Origin: Ignavibacteria bacterium
GTDB taxonomy: Bacteria > Bacteroidota > Ignavibacteria > Kapaibacteriales > UBA2268
Length of the DNA: 64,000 bases
Direction of reading: 5' to 3'
Assembly (NCBI GenBank): GCA_016844745.1
Contig: JAERMQ010000003.1
Coordinates: forward strand, 1-64,000
Positions 24,510 through 33,582 of the stretch are shown piece by piece. Position 1 is the stretch's first letter. Every line of letters begins with the position of its first letter. Position numbers and translations under genes: made by a program. Under the pieces are notes generated by a model. That model made no database searches, was not told the origin of the DNA, and worked only from the letters and a program-made list of their open reading frames with translations.

Positions 24510-25823
24510 ATGGAATCAAAAATGCCTGAGAAAAAGAACGGAACTGCTTTTAATAACGATAAATCACGACAACAGTCAATTGTTGCGGGATTGGATATTG
24601 GAACAACAAAAGTTTGCGCACTGATTGCATCCCCGGATACAAAACCAGGTGCTATTAGAATACTCGGACTGGGAATTGCCGAAAGTGAAGGTTTGAACCG
24701 TGGTGTTGTGGTCAATATTGAAAAGACAATCAAAACAATTCGAAGTGTTATCGAGCAAGCAGAACAGCAATCCGGTATTAAAATTAAAGAAGTGTTGGTT
24801 GGTATAGCCGGTGACCATATTCAATCGTTCCAGACCCGTTCTATAGTAACAATCTCGAATCCTACCCAGGAAATATCGGATGATGATGTTGCCAGGCTTA
24901 TTGAAGAAGCGCGTAAAGTACCTCTGTCACCGGAAAGAAAAATTCTTCATTTGATTCCACAGGATTATACAATCGATGGTCAGGACGGCATTAACGACCC
25001 CGTAGGAATGAGTGGAATTCGTATGGAAGCCAATGTTCATGTAGTTACAGGATTGACAACTGCAATACAAAATATACATAAATGTGTTGAACGTGCAGGC
25101 TTGAACGTCACCGAGGTAGTTCTCGAGCCACTTGCGAGCAGCTATGCAGTACTAACAGATGAAGAAAAGGAAGTTGGAGTTGCATTAATCGATATTGGTG
25201 GAGGAACGACTGACATTGCAGTATTTGCCGACAATATAATTAGGTATACATCTGTTTTCGGCATTGGTGGACGTCAGGTAACAAACGATATCCGCCATAT
25301 TCTTGAAATTATTTCCTCCCAGGCAGAAAAAATCAAACGTGAGTACGGACATGCTTATGAAGATACAATTTTAGATGATGAAATATTTATGATACCCGGC
25401 ATTGGTGGCAGGGAACCGAAGGAAATTACCAAAACACAGCTTTGCAAAATCATACAACCGAGAATGGAAGAACTGTTGGAATTTGCTTTAGCGGAAATCC
25501 GCCGTTCTGGATTTGCATATAGGTTAGGAGCCGGAGTTGTATTAACCGGAGGTGCATCGTTACTTAAAGGCACGGAAGAACTTGCCGGACAAGTTTTCGG
25601 AATGCCTGTAAAAATCGGCACTCCATCGGGTATCTCATATTCCGGTTTAGCGCCTGAAATCGAAAGCCCTGTTTATTCAACGGCAGTCGGTTTGATTTTA
25701 TATGCAATGAAGAATAATGTTGCATCGGTATTTACAGAGCAACCACAAATTGCAACTGAAATACAGACAAAAGAGAAAGTTTCCATTATTAACAAATTTA
25801 AGAAATTTATTGAAGAATTATAA
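24510..25823 (+). CDS. ftsA: Cell division protein FtsA
   Basis: A 437-residue actin-like ATPase that tethers FtsZ to the membrane. Seen: the phosphate-1 motif VAGLDIGTTKVCALIAS, the 1C domain, DIGGGTTDIAVF (phosphate 2) and VVLTGGASLLKG (adenosine motif). The final KEKVSIINKFKKFIEEL is the amphipathic membrane-targeting helix expected at the C-terminus. It lies 21 bp after ftsQ and 29 bp before ftsZ in one operon. Confidence 0.96.
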   Translation: MESKMPEKKNGTAFNNDKSRQQSIVAGLDIGTTKVCALIASPDTKPGAIRILGLGIAESEGLNRGVVVNIEKTIKTIRSVIEQAEQQSGIKIKEVLVGIAGDHIQSFQTRSIVTISNPTQEISDDDVARLIEEARKVPLSPERKILHLIPQDYTIDGQDGINDPVGMSGIRMEANVHVVTGLTTAIQNIHKCVERAGLNVTEVVLEPLASSYAVLTDEEKEVGVALIDIGGGTTDIAVFADNIIRYTSVFGIGGRQVTNDIRHILEIISSQAEKIKREYGHAYEDTILDDEIFMIPGIGGREPKEITKTQLCKIIQPRMEELLEFALAEIRRSGFAYRLGAGVVLTGGASLLKGTEELAGQVFGMPVKIGTPSGISYSGLAPEIESPVYSTAVGLILYAMKNNVASVFTEQPQIATEIQTKEKVSIINKFKKFIEEL

Positions 25824-25852
25824 TATTTTCACACTATTTAAAGAGGTAGAGA

Positions 25853-27214
25853 ATGCCGATTGAATTGGATACTACATCATTCGAAGGCGCAAAAATACGC
25901 GTTATCGGAGTTGGCGGAGGTGGCGGCAATGCGGTAAACACAATGATAGAAAAAGGATTATCTAATGTTGATTTCATCGCTGTTAATACCGATAAGCAAG
26001 CACTTGCACAGAATAAGGCAAAAGTTTGTATTCAATTGGGTAAGGATATTACCCGAGGCTTGGGTGCCGGAGCCAGACCGGACATCGGCAAAAAGGCTGC
26101 TGAAGAAAGTCAGGATGAAATTCGCGATACCTTAAAAGGCAGTGACATGGTATTTGTTACCTGTGGTATGGGAGGTGGCACCGGTACAGGTGGTTCTCCG
26201 GTCGTTGCCCGGATAGCCAGGGAACTTGGCGCTTTAGTTGTTGGTATAGTTACCAAGCCCTTCAAACGCGAAGGGAAACCCCGTCGCGAGCTTGCACAAG
26301 CCGGTATTCTTGAGCTTCGTGAGTGGGTCGATGCCCTCATTATCATACCAAACCAAAAACTTCTCGATATTACAGATCAGGATACTGATTTCGAAACGGC
26401 ATTCAAAAAAGTTGACGATGTGCTGTACAATGCTACACGGGGTATAGCCGATATTATATCAAAGCATGGTAAAATTAATGTCGACTTCGCCGATGTACGA
26501 ACGATAATGACCGGAATGGGTGATGCATTGATGAGCATTGGAAGCGCAACCGGAGACCATCGTGCGATAGAGGCAACACAAAACGCACTTAATTCACCGC
26601 TTTTGGATGGTATTTCAATATCAGGAGCCAGAGGAGTCCTTGTTAATTTCTCAGGTAAGAAAATTGCGATGCGGGAAATCGACGATGCACTGGCATTAAT
26701 TGAAGAAGAAGCCGGAGAAGAAGCAAATATCATTTTCGGAATTGCTACAAATGAAGAGCTTGAGGATGAGCTGATGATTACCGTTGTCGCAACCGGATTC
26801 ACCAAAAAGGATGAAGATAGTCTTTTCCCTCAGCAACCTGTCAAGGAAGAACCTAAATCGTACAAGAATCACTCTCCGAGGCTGCCGATGCAGTTTGACA
26901 ATATGCCGGGTGTAAAACCTCCGTCTTATGCAGTTCCATTCGGACATGGAAGTAAGTCGAATACGGTTATAAACACGGGTTCGGAATTTCAAAAGAATAC
27001 TTTTTCATTTAATTCGAAACCTCAATCCAATACTGAGTTGAAGGAATTGGATGTACCTACTGCAATACGGTTGGGCGCACCTGATGGGATTAATAACGGC
27101 ACAACCGAACAAGGAACAATAGCTCCGGGTAAAGATAAAATTATTTCTACGATTGATAAAAAAAATGAAGCCATGCTTGATAAACCGGCATTTTTAAGAA
27201 GAATAATGGATTAA
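25853..27214 (+). CDS. ftsZ: Cell division protein FtsZ
   Basis: A 453-residue tubulin-like GTPase that polymerises into the division ring. The N-terminal [14 protein letters not shown] and the tubulin signature [13 protein letters not shown] (about residues 107-119) are clear, as is the catalytic T7-loop region [12 protein letters not shown] long variable linker (about residues 325-440) leads to a C-terminal peptide with [10 protein letters not shown], the FtsA-binding tail. The GGS variant instead of GAA in the signature is seen in some Bacteroidota. It ends in front of a terminator, closing the fts operon. Confidence 0.97.
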   Translation: MPIELDTTSFEGAKIRVIGVGGGGGNAVNTMIEKGLSNVDFIAVNTDKQALAQNKAKVCIQLGKDITRGLGAGARPDIGKKAAEESQDEIRDTLKGSDMVFVTCGMGGGTGTGGSPVVARIARELGALVVGIVTKPFKREGKPRRELAQAGILELREWVDALIIIPNQKLLDITDQDTDFETAFKKVDDVLYNATRGIADIISKHGKINVDFADVRTIMTGMGDALMSIGSATGDHRAIEATQNALNSPLLDGISISGARGVLVNFSGKKIAMREIDDALALIEEEAGEEANIIFGIATNEELEDELMITVVATGFTKKDEDSLFPQQPVKEEPKSYKNHSPRLPMQFDNMPGVKPPSYAVPFGHGSKSNTVINTGSEFQKNTFSFNSKPQSNTELKELDVPTAIRLGAPDGINNGTTEQGTIAPGKDKIISTIDKKNEAMLDKPAFLRRIMD

Positions 27215-27264
27215 ATATATTGGGAAAATATTATTTACAAATGTATAAATAAGGAACTTATTCA

Positions 27265-27320
27265 AACACCCCTTATTCCGCTATGATAAAAGTGGCATTA
27301 AGGGGCGTTTTTTATTTTTT
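27265..27320 (+). terminator. Rho-independent terminator of the fts operon
   Basis: The stem ACACCCCTTATTCCGCT pairs with AGTGGCATTAAGGGGCGT (with a few mismatches) and is followed by TTTTTTATTTTTTATT. It starts 51 bp after the ftsZ stop. The remaining 27321-27624 is AT-rich; I see no gene there, and only a weak AT-rich promoter region before flhF. Confidence 0.75.
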
Positions 27321-27624
27321 ATTAATTGGATTTTTGATTAATTTTCATAAAGTGGTTTCTTATCATTATTAGGGAAAAATTGGTACAAACTTTTGTTCAA
27401 TATTATCACTTAAATTTTAACTGTCCAATATTGTGCAATTTTGTGGAAATTGATTGGAAAGATAAATTAAGCTACTAACTTGAGGAATTAAGGATGGTTC
27501 TGGTTTGGAGCAAAAAAAACATAAAGAATAAATATGAGTCGTTGAATAATTTAGCCTAAGGATTTATTGGCATAATTTTTATTCATATAATTGTTATATT
27601 AATTATTGAATAATAAGTGTTAAA

Positions 27625-28773
27625 ATGAAAATTAAAAAGTTTATAGCAGCATCGATGAAAGAAGGCAAAGCGCTTGTAATTAATGAACTGGGCGAAGATG
27701 CAGTGATTTTATCGAGTAGGGTTTCCCGCAAAACCGACGGAAGCAATGAGGAATTTATTGAAATAGTGGCTGCTATAGATGAAAATCCTGTAAAGGAGAA
27801 AAAAACTCAACCTAAACTTCCTATACCTCAAATGCCTGTTAAAGATAGGCACGATGCAGGATTGAGCGATACGATACAAATAGAATTACAAAAATCATTA
27901 TACGAAATCAGTAACAGATTGAATAAATTCGAATTGGTTTTGAAGGAATTATCCCACAATTCCAGATATAAATATAGCAGTTATTTCGGTCCAATATACG
28001 GACAATTATATGAAAAATTGAGGGATGCAGATGTATCGGAAGAATTTTCTCTTGAACTTATCGGAAATCTGTATGGAAGAAGAAATTTTGAGGATTTGCA
28101 GCAGGCAACAAGTCTAACCAGAAGATTACTCTCCGAGAGGTTAAATTCAATGCCGCCTTTTCTTAAATCCGACAAAAGGTTGATATCCTTATTTATCGGA
28201 ACCTCTGGCTCCGGCAAGACTTTAACATTGGTTAAACTTGCAGTGGTTTGTAAAATGGTTTTAAAAGGAAATGTGCTGGTAGTTTCTGCCGATAGCCGCA
28301 AAATAAACGGACATGACCAGTTAGAGACCTTTTCTACCGTTGCAGGAATTCCATTTGTATCTGCCCAAACAACCCTGGATTTAAGAGAAATAATTGAATC
28401 GGAAACCAAAAGGGATTTTATATTAATTGATACTCCATCAACAAACCAGCATAGTGATACTGAGCTGGTTGAGCTTGAAAGATTATTGAATGCTTCTTAT
28501 CACGACCTGTTATATCTCGTTGGGAGTTCAACGGTTAGTAAAACAGTAATGCGGGATGTTTTATTAAAATTTACGACTTTTAAACCATCAGGTTTGATAT
28601 TAACTAAGCTCGATGAAGCGGTTCGACCGGGACAAATAATAGAACCGATAATAGAAAGCGGGCTTCCTCTTGCTTACTTTACTACCGGACAGAGAATTCC
28701 CGAAGATATTGAAGCTGCAAGTTCCGAACGCTTGTCGGAATTAATTTTACCGGATTTTTCGGAAAGCGAATAA
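27625..28773 (+). CDS. flhF: Flagellar biosynthesis GTPase FlhF
   Basis: The 382-residue SRP-type GTPase sets the place and number of flagella at the pole. The N-terminal B domain (MKIKKFIAASMKEGKALVIN with ELGEDAVILSSRVS) is followed by an N-domain and a G-domain with P-loop GTSGSGKT (about 192-199), DSRKINGHDQLETFS, DTPS where most family members have DTAG, and ILTKLDEA. The final TTGQRIPEDIEAA segment is typical. It is directly followed, with 1 bp between, by flhG, the usual pairing. Confidence 0.93.
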   Translation: MKIKKFIAASMKEGKALVINELGEDAVILSSRVSRKTDGSNEEFIEIVAAIDENPVKEKKTQPKLPIPQMPVKDRHDAGLSDTIQIELQKSLYEISNRLNKFELVLKELSHNSRYKYSSYFGPIYGQLYEKLRDADVSEEFSLELIGNLYGRRNFEDLQQATSLTRRLLSERLNSMPPFLKSDKRLISLFIGTSGSGKTLTLVKLAVVCKMVLKGNVLVVSADSRKINGHDQLETFSTVAGIPFVSAQTTLDLREIIESETKRDFILIDTPSTNQHSDTELVELERLLNASYHDLLYLVGSSTVSKTVMRDVLLKFTTFKPSGLILTKLDEAVRPGQIIEPIIESGLPLAYFTTGQRIPEDIEAASSERLSELILPDFSESE

Positions 28774-28774
28774 A

Positions 28775-29584
28775 ATGGAAACTGATGCAAACACATTTAT
28801 TGAGACACAATTGGAAGCTGCTGAAGAAGCAAAATTACCCTATATTATTACAATATGCAGTGGTAAAGGTGGTGTTGGAAAAAGTGTGCTGGCAGCCAAT
28901 CTTGCAAAAGCGATGTCTAATACTGCATCTGTGTGTGTGTGGGATGCTGATATACATTTTCCAAATCAGCATTTACTCTTCGGCGTTGAGCCTCCATTAC
29001 GATTGAAGGATGTATTTTCAGGAATGACAGAGGTGCGAAAGGCAATATACCAAATTGCACCAAATATCGCACTTCTTGCAGATAAGCCGGTTTCCGATAT
29101 TTCCCAGAATGACACTCCAATGGATTTTTCATCTGTTTATGCAGAACTTGTTTCATGTAATTTATTTGATATTATCATAATTGATTCTGCCGCGGGAGAT
29201 GCATTCGAAACTTTGCAATGCAGCGCTTTCTCGGATTGTATCAGTATAGTTGTAACGGACGAACCAACTTCACTGATTGATGCTTACGGACTTATAAAAC
29301 TTTTATCTCCATACATAGAAAAGAAAAAGATAAATTTAATCGTCAATAATGTAATAGATATGGAAGATGCAGATGAAATTTCACGTAAACTGAATATGGC
29401 AACTGAGAAATTTTTAGGGATGGAGCTCGATGTATTGGGATTTGTACCATACGACCGTGCTGTCCGGCAATCGATAATCCGGCAGGAGTTGTTAACAAAC
29501 GCAACACCGGATTGCGAAGCCTCGCAAGCAATCTATCATCTTGCAGAAACTTATATGACGAAATTTAATATATTTAAAATTTGA
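28775..29584 (+). CDS. flhG: Flagellar number regulator FlhG (MinD/ParA-family ATPase)
   Basis: This 269-residue P-loop ATPase has the deviant Walker A CSGKGGVGKSVLAANLAKA, the VWDADIHFPNQHLLFG switch region and IIIDSAAGD as Walker B. FlhG (FleN, YlxH) counters FlhF to limit flagellar number. A final amphipathic helix (AETYMTKFNIFKI) fits membrane binding. Adjacent flhF and the later fliA support the flagellar role over a MinD or ParA assignment. Confidence 0.9.
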   Translation: METDANTFIETQLEAAEEAKLPYIITICSGKGGVGKSVLAANLAKAMSNTASVCVWDADIHFPNQHLLFGVEPPLRLKDVFSGMTEVRKAIYQIAPNIALLADKPVSDISQNDTPMDFSSVYAELVSCNLFDIIIIDSAAGDAFETLQCSAFSDCISIVVTDEPTSLIDAYGLIKLLSPYIEKKKINLIVNNVIDMEDADEISRKLNMATEKFLGMELDVLGFVPYDRAVRQSIIRQELLTNATPDCEASQAIYHLAETYMTKFNIFKI

Positions 29585-29616
29585 AAAAAGATTAATTATA
29601 ATATACGGATATAGAT

Positions 29617-30330
29617 ATGGCTAAAAAGAAAAAGGAAATATTATCCAAAGAGGAAAAACAACGTCTCAATGAACGTCGTGCGGAAGAAAAAGCCAAACAA
29701 AAGGATACTAAGAAAAAAGATGCTGAAAAGCGTAAACTGCTGCGTGCTAAAAGGGAGAGATTAAATAAAAAGTACAGAAGAGAAACCAAGAGAATTAATG
29801 AAAAAATTCATTCTCCCTATAAATTATTATACCAAACCTGTTTATTTATTTCGATTTTAATTTTTATAATACTTTATTACATGGTAAACAGTAGTTTTCA
29901 GAAATCAATTCTTATATCATTTTTGATTTTTATTGCGTTATATTTGATAGCCGGATTGTCTATGATTTCGGGTTTCTATATGATTTCAGAGCGTAAACGT
30001 AAGGAGCTCGAAGATACACGTCAGCAGGAATTGATTGCAATTGAAGAGCGTCGACAGCAGGAAGCTCTAAAAGAGGAAATGGAAATGGCTAAATTCAGGG
30101 AATTGGAAGCCGAAATTAAACGGGTAGAAGAAAGCCAGCAAAAACCTATGGCAGCCGATATGGATGCATTACTGGAATCAAACCAAGAAGATAGTGAAAC
30201 ATCATGGAGTATGGGGGCAGATGAGGAAGATGAAAACTTAGAAGGTTCACCGTTTGTTGCCGGACAGACCATGCCCGACTTTATGGATGGTAGCTTGTTT
30301 ACTATGCCTGATACTCAGGATAGAATGTAA
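29617..30330 (+). CDS. Coiled-coil protein with two membrane segments, unknown function
   Basis: The 237-residue product begins with a very basic, coiled-coil N-terminus (residues 1-68, KKKKEILSKEEKQRLNERRA). It has two hydrophobic helices (about 70-90 and 95-118), then a second charged coiled-coil (ERKRKELEDTRQQELIAIEE) and an acidic, unstructured tail ending TMPDFMDG. I recognise no family. It lies between flhG and fliA on the same strand with small gaps, so it may be a polar or flagellar assembly component of this lineage; that is inference. Confidence 0.65.
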   Translation: MAKKKKEILSKEEKQRLNERRAEEKAKQKDTKKKDAEKRKLLRAKRERLNKKYRRETKRINEKIHSPYKLLYQTCLFISILIFIILYYMVNSSFQKSILISFLIFIALYLIAGLSMISGFYMISERKRKELEDTRQQELIAIEERRQQEALKEEMEMAKFRELEAEIKRVEESQQKPMAADMDALLESNQEDSETSWSMGADEEDENLEGSPFVAGQTMPDFMDGSLFTMPDTQDRM

Positions 30331-30332
30331 GA

Positions 30333-30402
30333 ATGGTTAATGGTTAATGGTTAATGGTTAATGGTAAATGATTAATAATAAATGGTTAATGGAAATAAAA
30401 TA
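30333..30402 (+). repeat. Heptanucleotide microsatellite (GGTTAAT units)
   Basis: About five GGTTAAT-type units, then diverged units (GGTAAATGATTAATAATAAA and GGTTAATGG). It sits in the 145-bp gap before fliA, right behind the preceding stop codon. Confidence 0.85.
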
Positions 30403-30437
30403 CAATTAATAATAAGAAAGTAAGGATAATTGATGAC

Positions 30438-30461
30438 ATTCGTAATTCGTAATTCGTAATT
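30438..30461 (+). repeat. Heptanucleotide microsatellite (ATTCGTA units) just before fliA
   Basis: Three perfect ATTCGTA units plus a partial one end 14 bp before the fliA start codon, so any change in repeat number would shift the leader by 7 bp. Confidence 0.8.
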
Positions 30462-30475
30462 TTTTCGGTGATGAT

Positions 30476-31249
30476 ATGCAATTGAAAGAAATGGAGTTGA
30501 AGCAATATTGGGATAGTTTTGTAAAAGAACGCTCTCTTGAAGCAAGGCATAAACTAATGATGCATTATATCTGGTTGGTCAAATATGTTCTCCAACAGAT
30601 GAATTTACCTGTTTCATCAATCCTCGAGGATAGTGATTTTATAAATATCGGGATACTCGGACTACATGAATCATTGGAAAGATACGAAGTTGATAGAGGT
30701 GTAAAATTTGAATCTTATGCTATTCCAAGAATTAAAGGTATGATTCAGGATGAATTAAGAAAGCTTGATTGGCTCTCCCGAACAGCAAGAAAAAAAGTAC
30801 AGGATTATCTTCATGCCTCCGATATGTTGCGTTCTGAAGAGGGAAGAGAAGTCTCGCAGGAAGAAATCCGTTCCCGGTTGAATGTAACCCCTGAAAAATA
30901 CAACTCCTATTTAGCCGCTGCAGCAGCAGCAAAGGCATCGATGTCAATTGCAGAATTTCAAAATCAAAATGATGATGAAGAATTCGATTTATTGGAAGAA
31001 CTCCCGGATACTTCTCAGGAGAGTATGCTTTCTCAGATAGAAAACGAAGAAAGATTGGATTTCATAACCGAATATTTGAAAAACCTTATTCAGCGCAAGA
31101 GAATGGTTATGACATTATATTACTATGAAAATTTAACATTTAAGGAAATCGGCAAAGCTCTGAGCGTTTCAGAAAGCCGTGTTTGCCAGATTCATACCCA
31201 GGTTGTAAAAGAATTACGGGACAAATTATACGAGTTCGATAATGCTTAA
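30476..31249 (+). CDS. fliA: Flagellar/motility sigma factor FliA (sigma-28)
   Basis: A 257-residue sigma-70-family factor with region 2 (LEDSDFINIGILGLHESLER, RYEVDRGVKFESYAIPRIKG), region 3 (RSEEGREVSQEEIRSRLNV) and region 4 (TLYYYENLTFKEIGKALSV, SESRVCQIHTQVVKELR). The order and the DELRKLDWLSRTARKK linker match FliA/WhiG. It drives class III flagellar and chemotaxis genes elsewhere, recognising TAAA-N15-GCCGATAA-like promoters; I see no such promoter in the window. Its stop overlaps the HDOD gene by 8 bp. Confidence 0.93.
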   Translation: MQLKEMELKQYWDSFVKERSLEARHKLMMHYIWLVKYVLQQMNLPVSSILEDSDFINIGILGLHESLERYEVDRGVKFESYAIPRIKGMIQDELRKLDWLSRTARKKVQDYLHASDMLRSEEGREVSQEEIRSRLNVTPEKYNSYLAAAAAAKASMSIAEFQNQNDDEEFDLLEELPDTSQESMLSQIENEERLDFITEYLKNLIQRKRMVMTLYYYENLTFKEIGKALSVSESRVCQIHTQVVKELRDKLYEFDNA

Positions 31250-32216
31250 TTCGTCAATTCGTTCGAGACTCGAAAATATTAAGGATTTGCCGACCATACC
31301 CTTCGTTATGAATGAGATTCTACATTCAGTCGATAACGAAAACGTTAGAGCATCCCAGCTCGCATCCTTAATAGAAAGGGACCAGGCGCTAACGGCACGC
31401 GTGCTGAGAGTTGCCAACTCGCCGTTTTATGGTTTCACACGAAAAATCTCTACTATCGAACTTGCAATAGTTCTGCTTGGATTGAATACAATTAAGGAAA
31501 TCGTATTAAGCTTGGTCTTGCAAAAATTTTATAACAAACTTCGCAGGAGTGTTATAAATACAAAGGATTTTTGGAGCTATTCAGTATTTTGCGGAGCATG
31601 TTCGCGATTCCTTGCGCGTAAAACACAATACAGGCTTGCCGGGGAAGCTTTTGTAGCAGGATTAATGCATGATATTGGAATTTTAATTATGAGCGAACAT
31701 TTTGCCCAGGAATTCCTGATGGTAAAAATTGCAACGGTGAAGCATAAAATGTCGATGCTCGAAGCCGAACGTGCCATTTTGAGCTGTACTCATGCAGAAA
31801 TCGGAGCCTGGTTTGCCGAGAAATGGAATCTACCGCAATCACTCTATAATGCTATCCGTTATCATCACAGTTCCTACGAGCAGGTTAAGGCAAACTTAGA
31901 AAAGATGAAAATTCTTCAGGAGATTACAAAGAAAAGAAAGCTCAAAATTGAAAATATATCAACCGACCCGGACCAGCCCGTAACAAGGATTGTAGCGCTT
32001 GCCGAATGGTTTGCAGTTGAACTTGGCTATCGCAATTGGATTGATGAGCCGCATGAATCTTATCTCTACGAAGCCGACACGCTGCTCGATGAGCTTTGTG
32101 AGCGGGAAGTATTGAATCCATCGAGCGTGATTAAAGTATATAAAGATGAAATTATGGAAGAGTATAAAAAAGCTTCGGTTTTTAGCCAGATGGCAACAAC
32201 CTCATTATATAAATAA
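31242..32216 (+). CDS. HDOD domain signalling protein
   Basis: The 324-residue product has an HDOD domain over about residues 10-215: IKDLPTIPFVMNEILHSVDN, RVLRVANSPFYGFTRKISTI, then LGLNTIKEIVLS. It retains an HD-like core (GLMHDIGILI, and later RYHHSS), although the second half of the HD motif set is incomplete. HDOD proteins usually act as non-catalytic signalling scaffolds in motility and virulence regulation. It is coupled to fliA (8-bp overlap) and to the kinase-like gene (1-bp overlap), suggesting joint control of motility. Confidence 0.9.
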   Translation: MLNSSIRSRLENIKDLPTIPFVMNEILHSVDNENVRASQLASLIERDQALTARVLRVANSPFYGFTRKISTIELAIVLLGLNTIKEIVLSLVLQKFYNKLRRSVINTKDFWSYSVFCGACSRFLARKTQYRLAGEAFVAGLMHDIGILIMSEHFAQEFLMVKIATVKHKMSMLEAERAILSCTHAEIGAWFAEKWNLPQSLYNAIRYHHSSYEQVKANLEKMKILQEITKKRKLKIENISTDPDQPVTRIVALAEWFAVELGYRNWIDEPHESYLYEADTLLDELCEREVLNPSSVIKVYKDEIMEEYKKASVFSQMATTSLYK

Positions 32217-33577
32217 TGGCTCGAAAAGTAAAGATATCGAAACCACCTACAAAATTAGCATCCCTTACGGATACTCGTGATGACTATATCCGTACACTTG
32301 AAATGTCATTGCAAATATTGCAGCGTGAGGTTGAAAGTCTGAGGAACCTGAATAAATCAAGTGAATCTGCAAAAACAAATCATCAACAAAAAAAATTAAA
32401 AACCATTAAAGACGAAGCTTCCGATTATTTTACAAACTGTAATTCCGATAAGGAGCTTCATTCTAAATTTTTTAATTTGATATCAGGACCTTACTCAATT
32501 CTTGAGAGTGATATTTTCTTATTCCAACCCGATGGTACACTTCAATCAGTATCCGAAAGCGATACATTAGAATCATTTCTCGAAACCGTTAGACACCTCG
32601 AAGAAGAAGGGATTATAGATTTCGCTGTAGAACGTGATTCTCCAAGCCTGCTACCGAATCTTTCGGATGATGATGCAGAAATTCCAACACATATTTTATT
32701 GGTACCCTTTATTTTCAGGGGAACTGCAATTGGAATTTTTGTAGGAAAAACAAATAAAAATCCGACTGAAATCAACCGTTCAGAATTACAGGAAATTAAA
32801 GATTTATCCGAATCTGCCGCATTGGCTCTCGATAATCTTAGAAGTGCACGCGAAATTCATGATATGAACAACAGGCTGGCTCTTTTAAATAGTCAGATTC
32901 TTCATTCTTCCAAACTGGCATCGATTGGAGAAATAGCATCAGCAATTGCATCGGAAATAAGTAATCCGATTCAAATCATCAGGGCTAATATTAATCTAAT
33001 TGGTTCAGGGTTGGGCGATGTTGGCAGAAGAACCCAAATCATTATCAACCAACTTGATAAAATAGATGAAATTACAAACAGGTTAACTGATTTTTCAGAT
33101 GCAACTCCATCGGGAATTCAAGCTACACAAGTGAATATCTGTACTCTTATCGATGACGTCCTTTTAATTTCCGCATCCCAGCTACAAAGGGATGGTATTA
33201 AAGTCGAGCGTGAATATGAAAATCAATCCCTTGAGATAGCGGCATTCAAGCCACAAATTGAGCAGGTTATCCTTAGTTTACTCCTATTCGGACGTGATTA
33301 CATGCCAGACGGAGGTACGATTAGTATTTGCGTCGTGACAAGTGGGAAAAATAAGATACAGGTCTCAATTGCTGATTCCGGGACCGGCATTGATGAACAG
33401 TTACTGAAAAATATTTTTAATCTTCAGGAAATCTCAGATACAGGAACAGAAAGAAAATCACAAAATCTTTATTTAGTGAAGAATATTGTTCAACAACACA
33501 ATGGAAAAATTTCCGTCTATTCCGAAATTGGAAAAGGTACTACTTTTAAGATTATTTTTCCATTATTAAGTAATTAA
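32216..33577 (+). CDS. GAF-histidine kinase-like protein lacking the phosphoacceptor histidine
   Basis: The 453-residue product has an N-terminal coiled coil (residues 18-60), a GAF-like sensor region (about 75-205) and a kinase core. The dimerisation motif reads LASIGEIASAIASEISNPIQ: the position of the usual histidine before E is serine (S246, codon TCG). In the ATP domain the DSGTGI (G1) motif is present, but the N-box asparagines are replaced (LSLLLFGRDYM). This looks like a pseudokinase or an ATP-binding regulator rather than a normal sensor kinase. It is coupled by 1 bp to the HDOD gene. Confidence 0.85.
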   Translation: MARKVKISKPPTKLASLTDTRDDYIRTLEMSLQILQREVESLRNLNKSSESAKTNHQQKKLKTIKDEASDYFTNCNSDKELHSKFFNLISGPYSILESDIFLFQPDGTLQSVSESDTLESFLETVRHLEEEGIIDFAVERDSPSLLPNLSDDDAEIPTHILLVPFIFRGTAIGIFVGKTNKNPTEINRSELQEIKDLSESAALALDNLRSAREIHDMNNRLALLNSQILHSSKLASIGEIASAIASEISNPIQIIRANINLIGSGLGDVGRRTQIIINQLDKIDEITNRLTDFSDATPSGIQATQVNICTLIDDVLLISASQLQRDGIKVEREYENQSLEIAAFKPQIEQVILSLLLFGRDYMPDGGTISICVVTSGKNKIQVSIADSGTGIDEQLLKNIFNLQEISDTGTERKSQNLYLVKNIVQQHNGKISVYSEIGKGTTFKIIFPLLSN

Positions 33578-33582
33578 ATTCT

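Noticed and set aside
28775-29584. MinD or ParA chromosome-partition ATPase
   Set aside because: The P-loop is of that class, but direct pairing with flhF and the nearby fliA favour FlhG.
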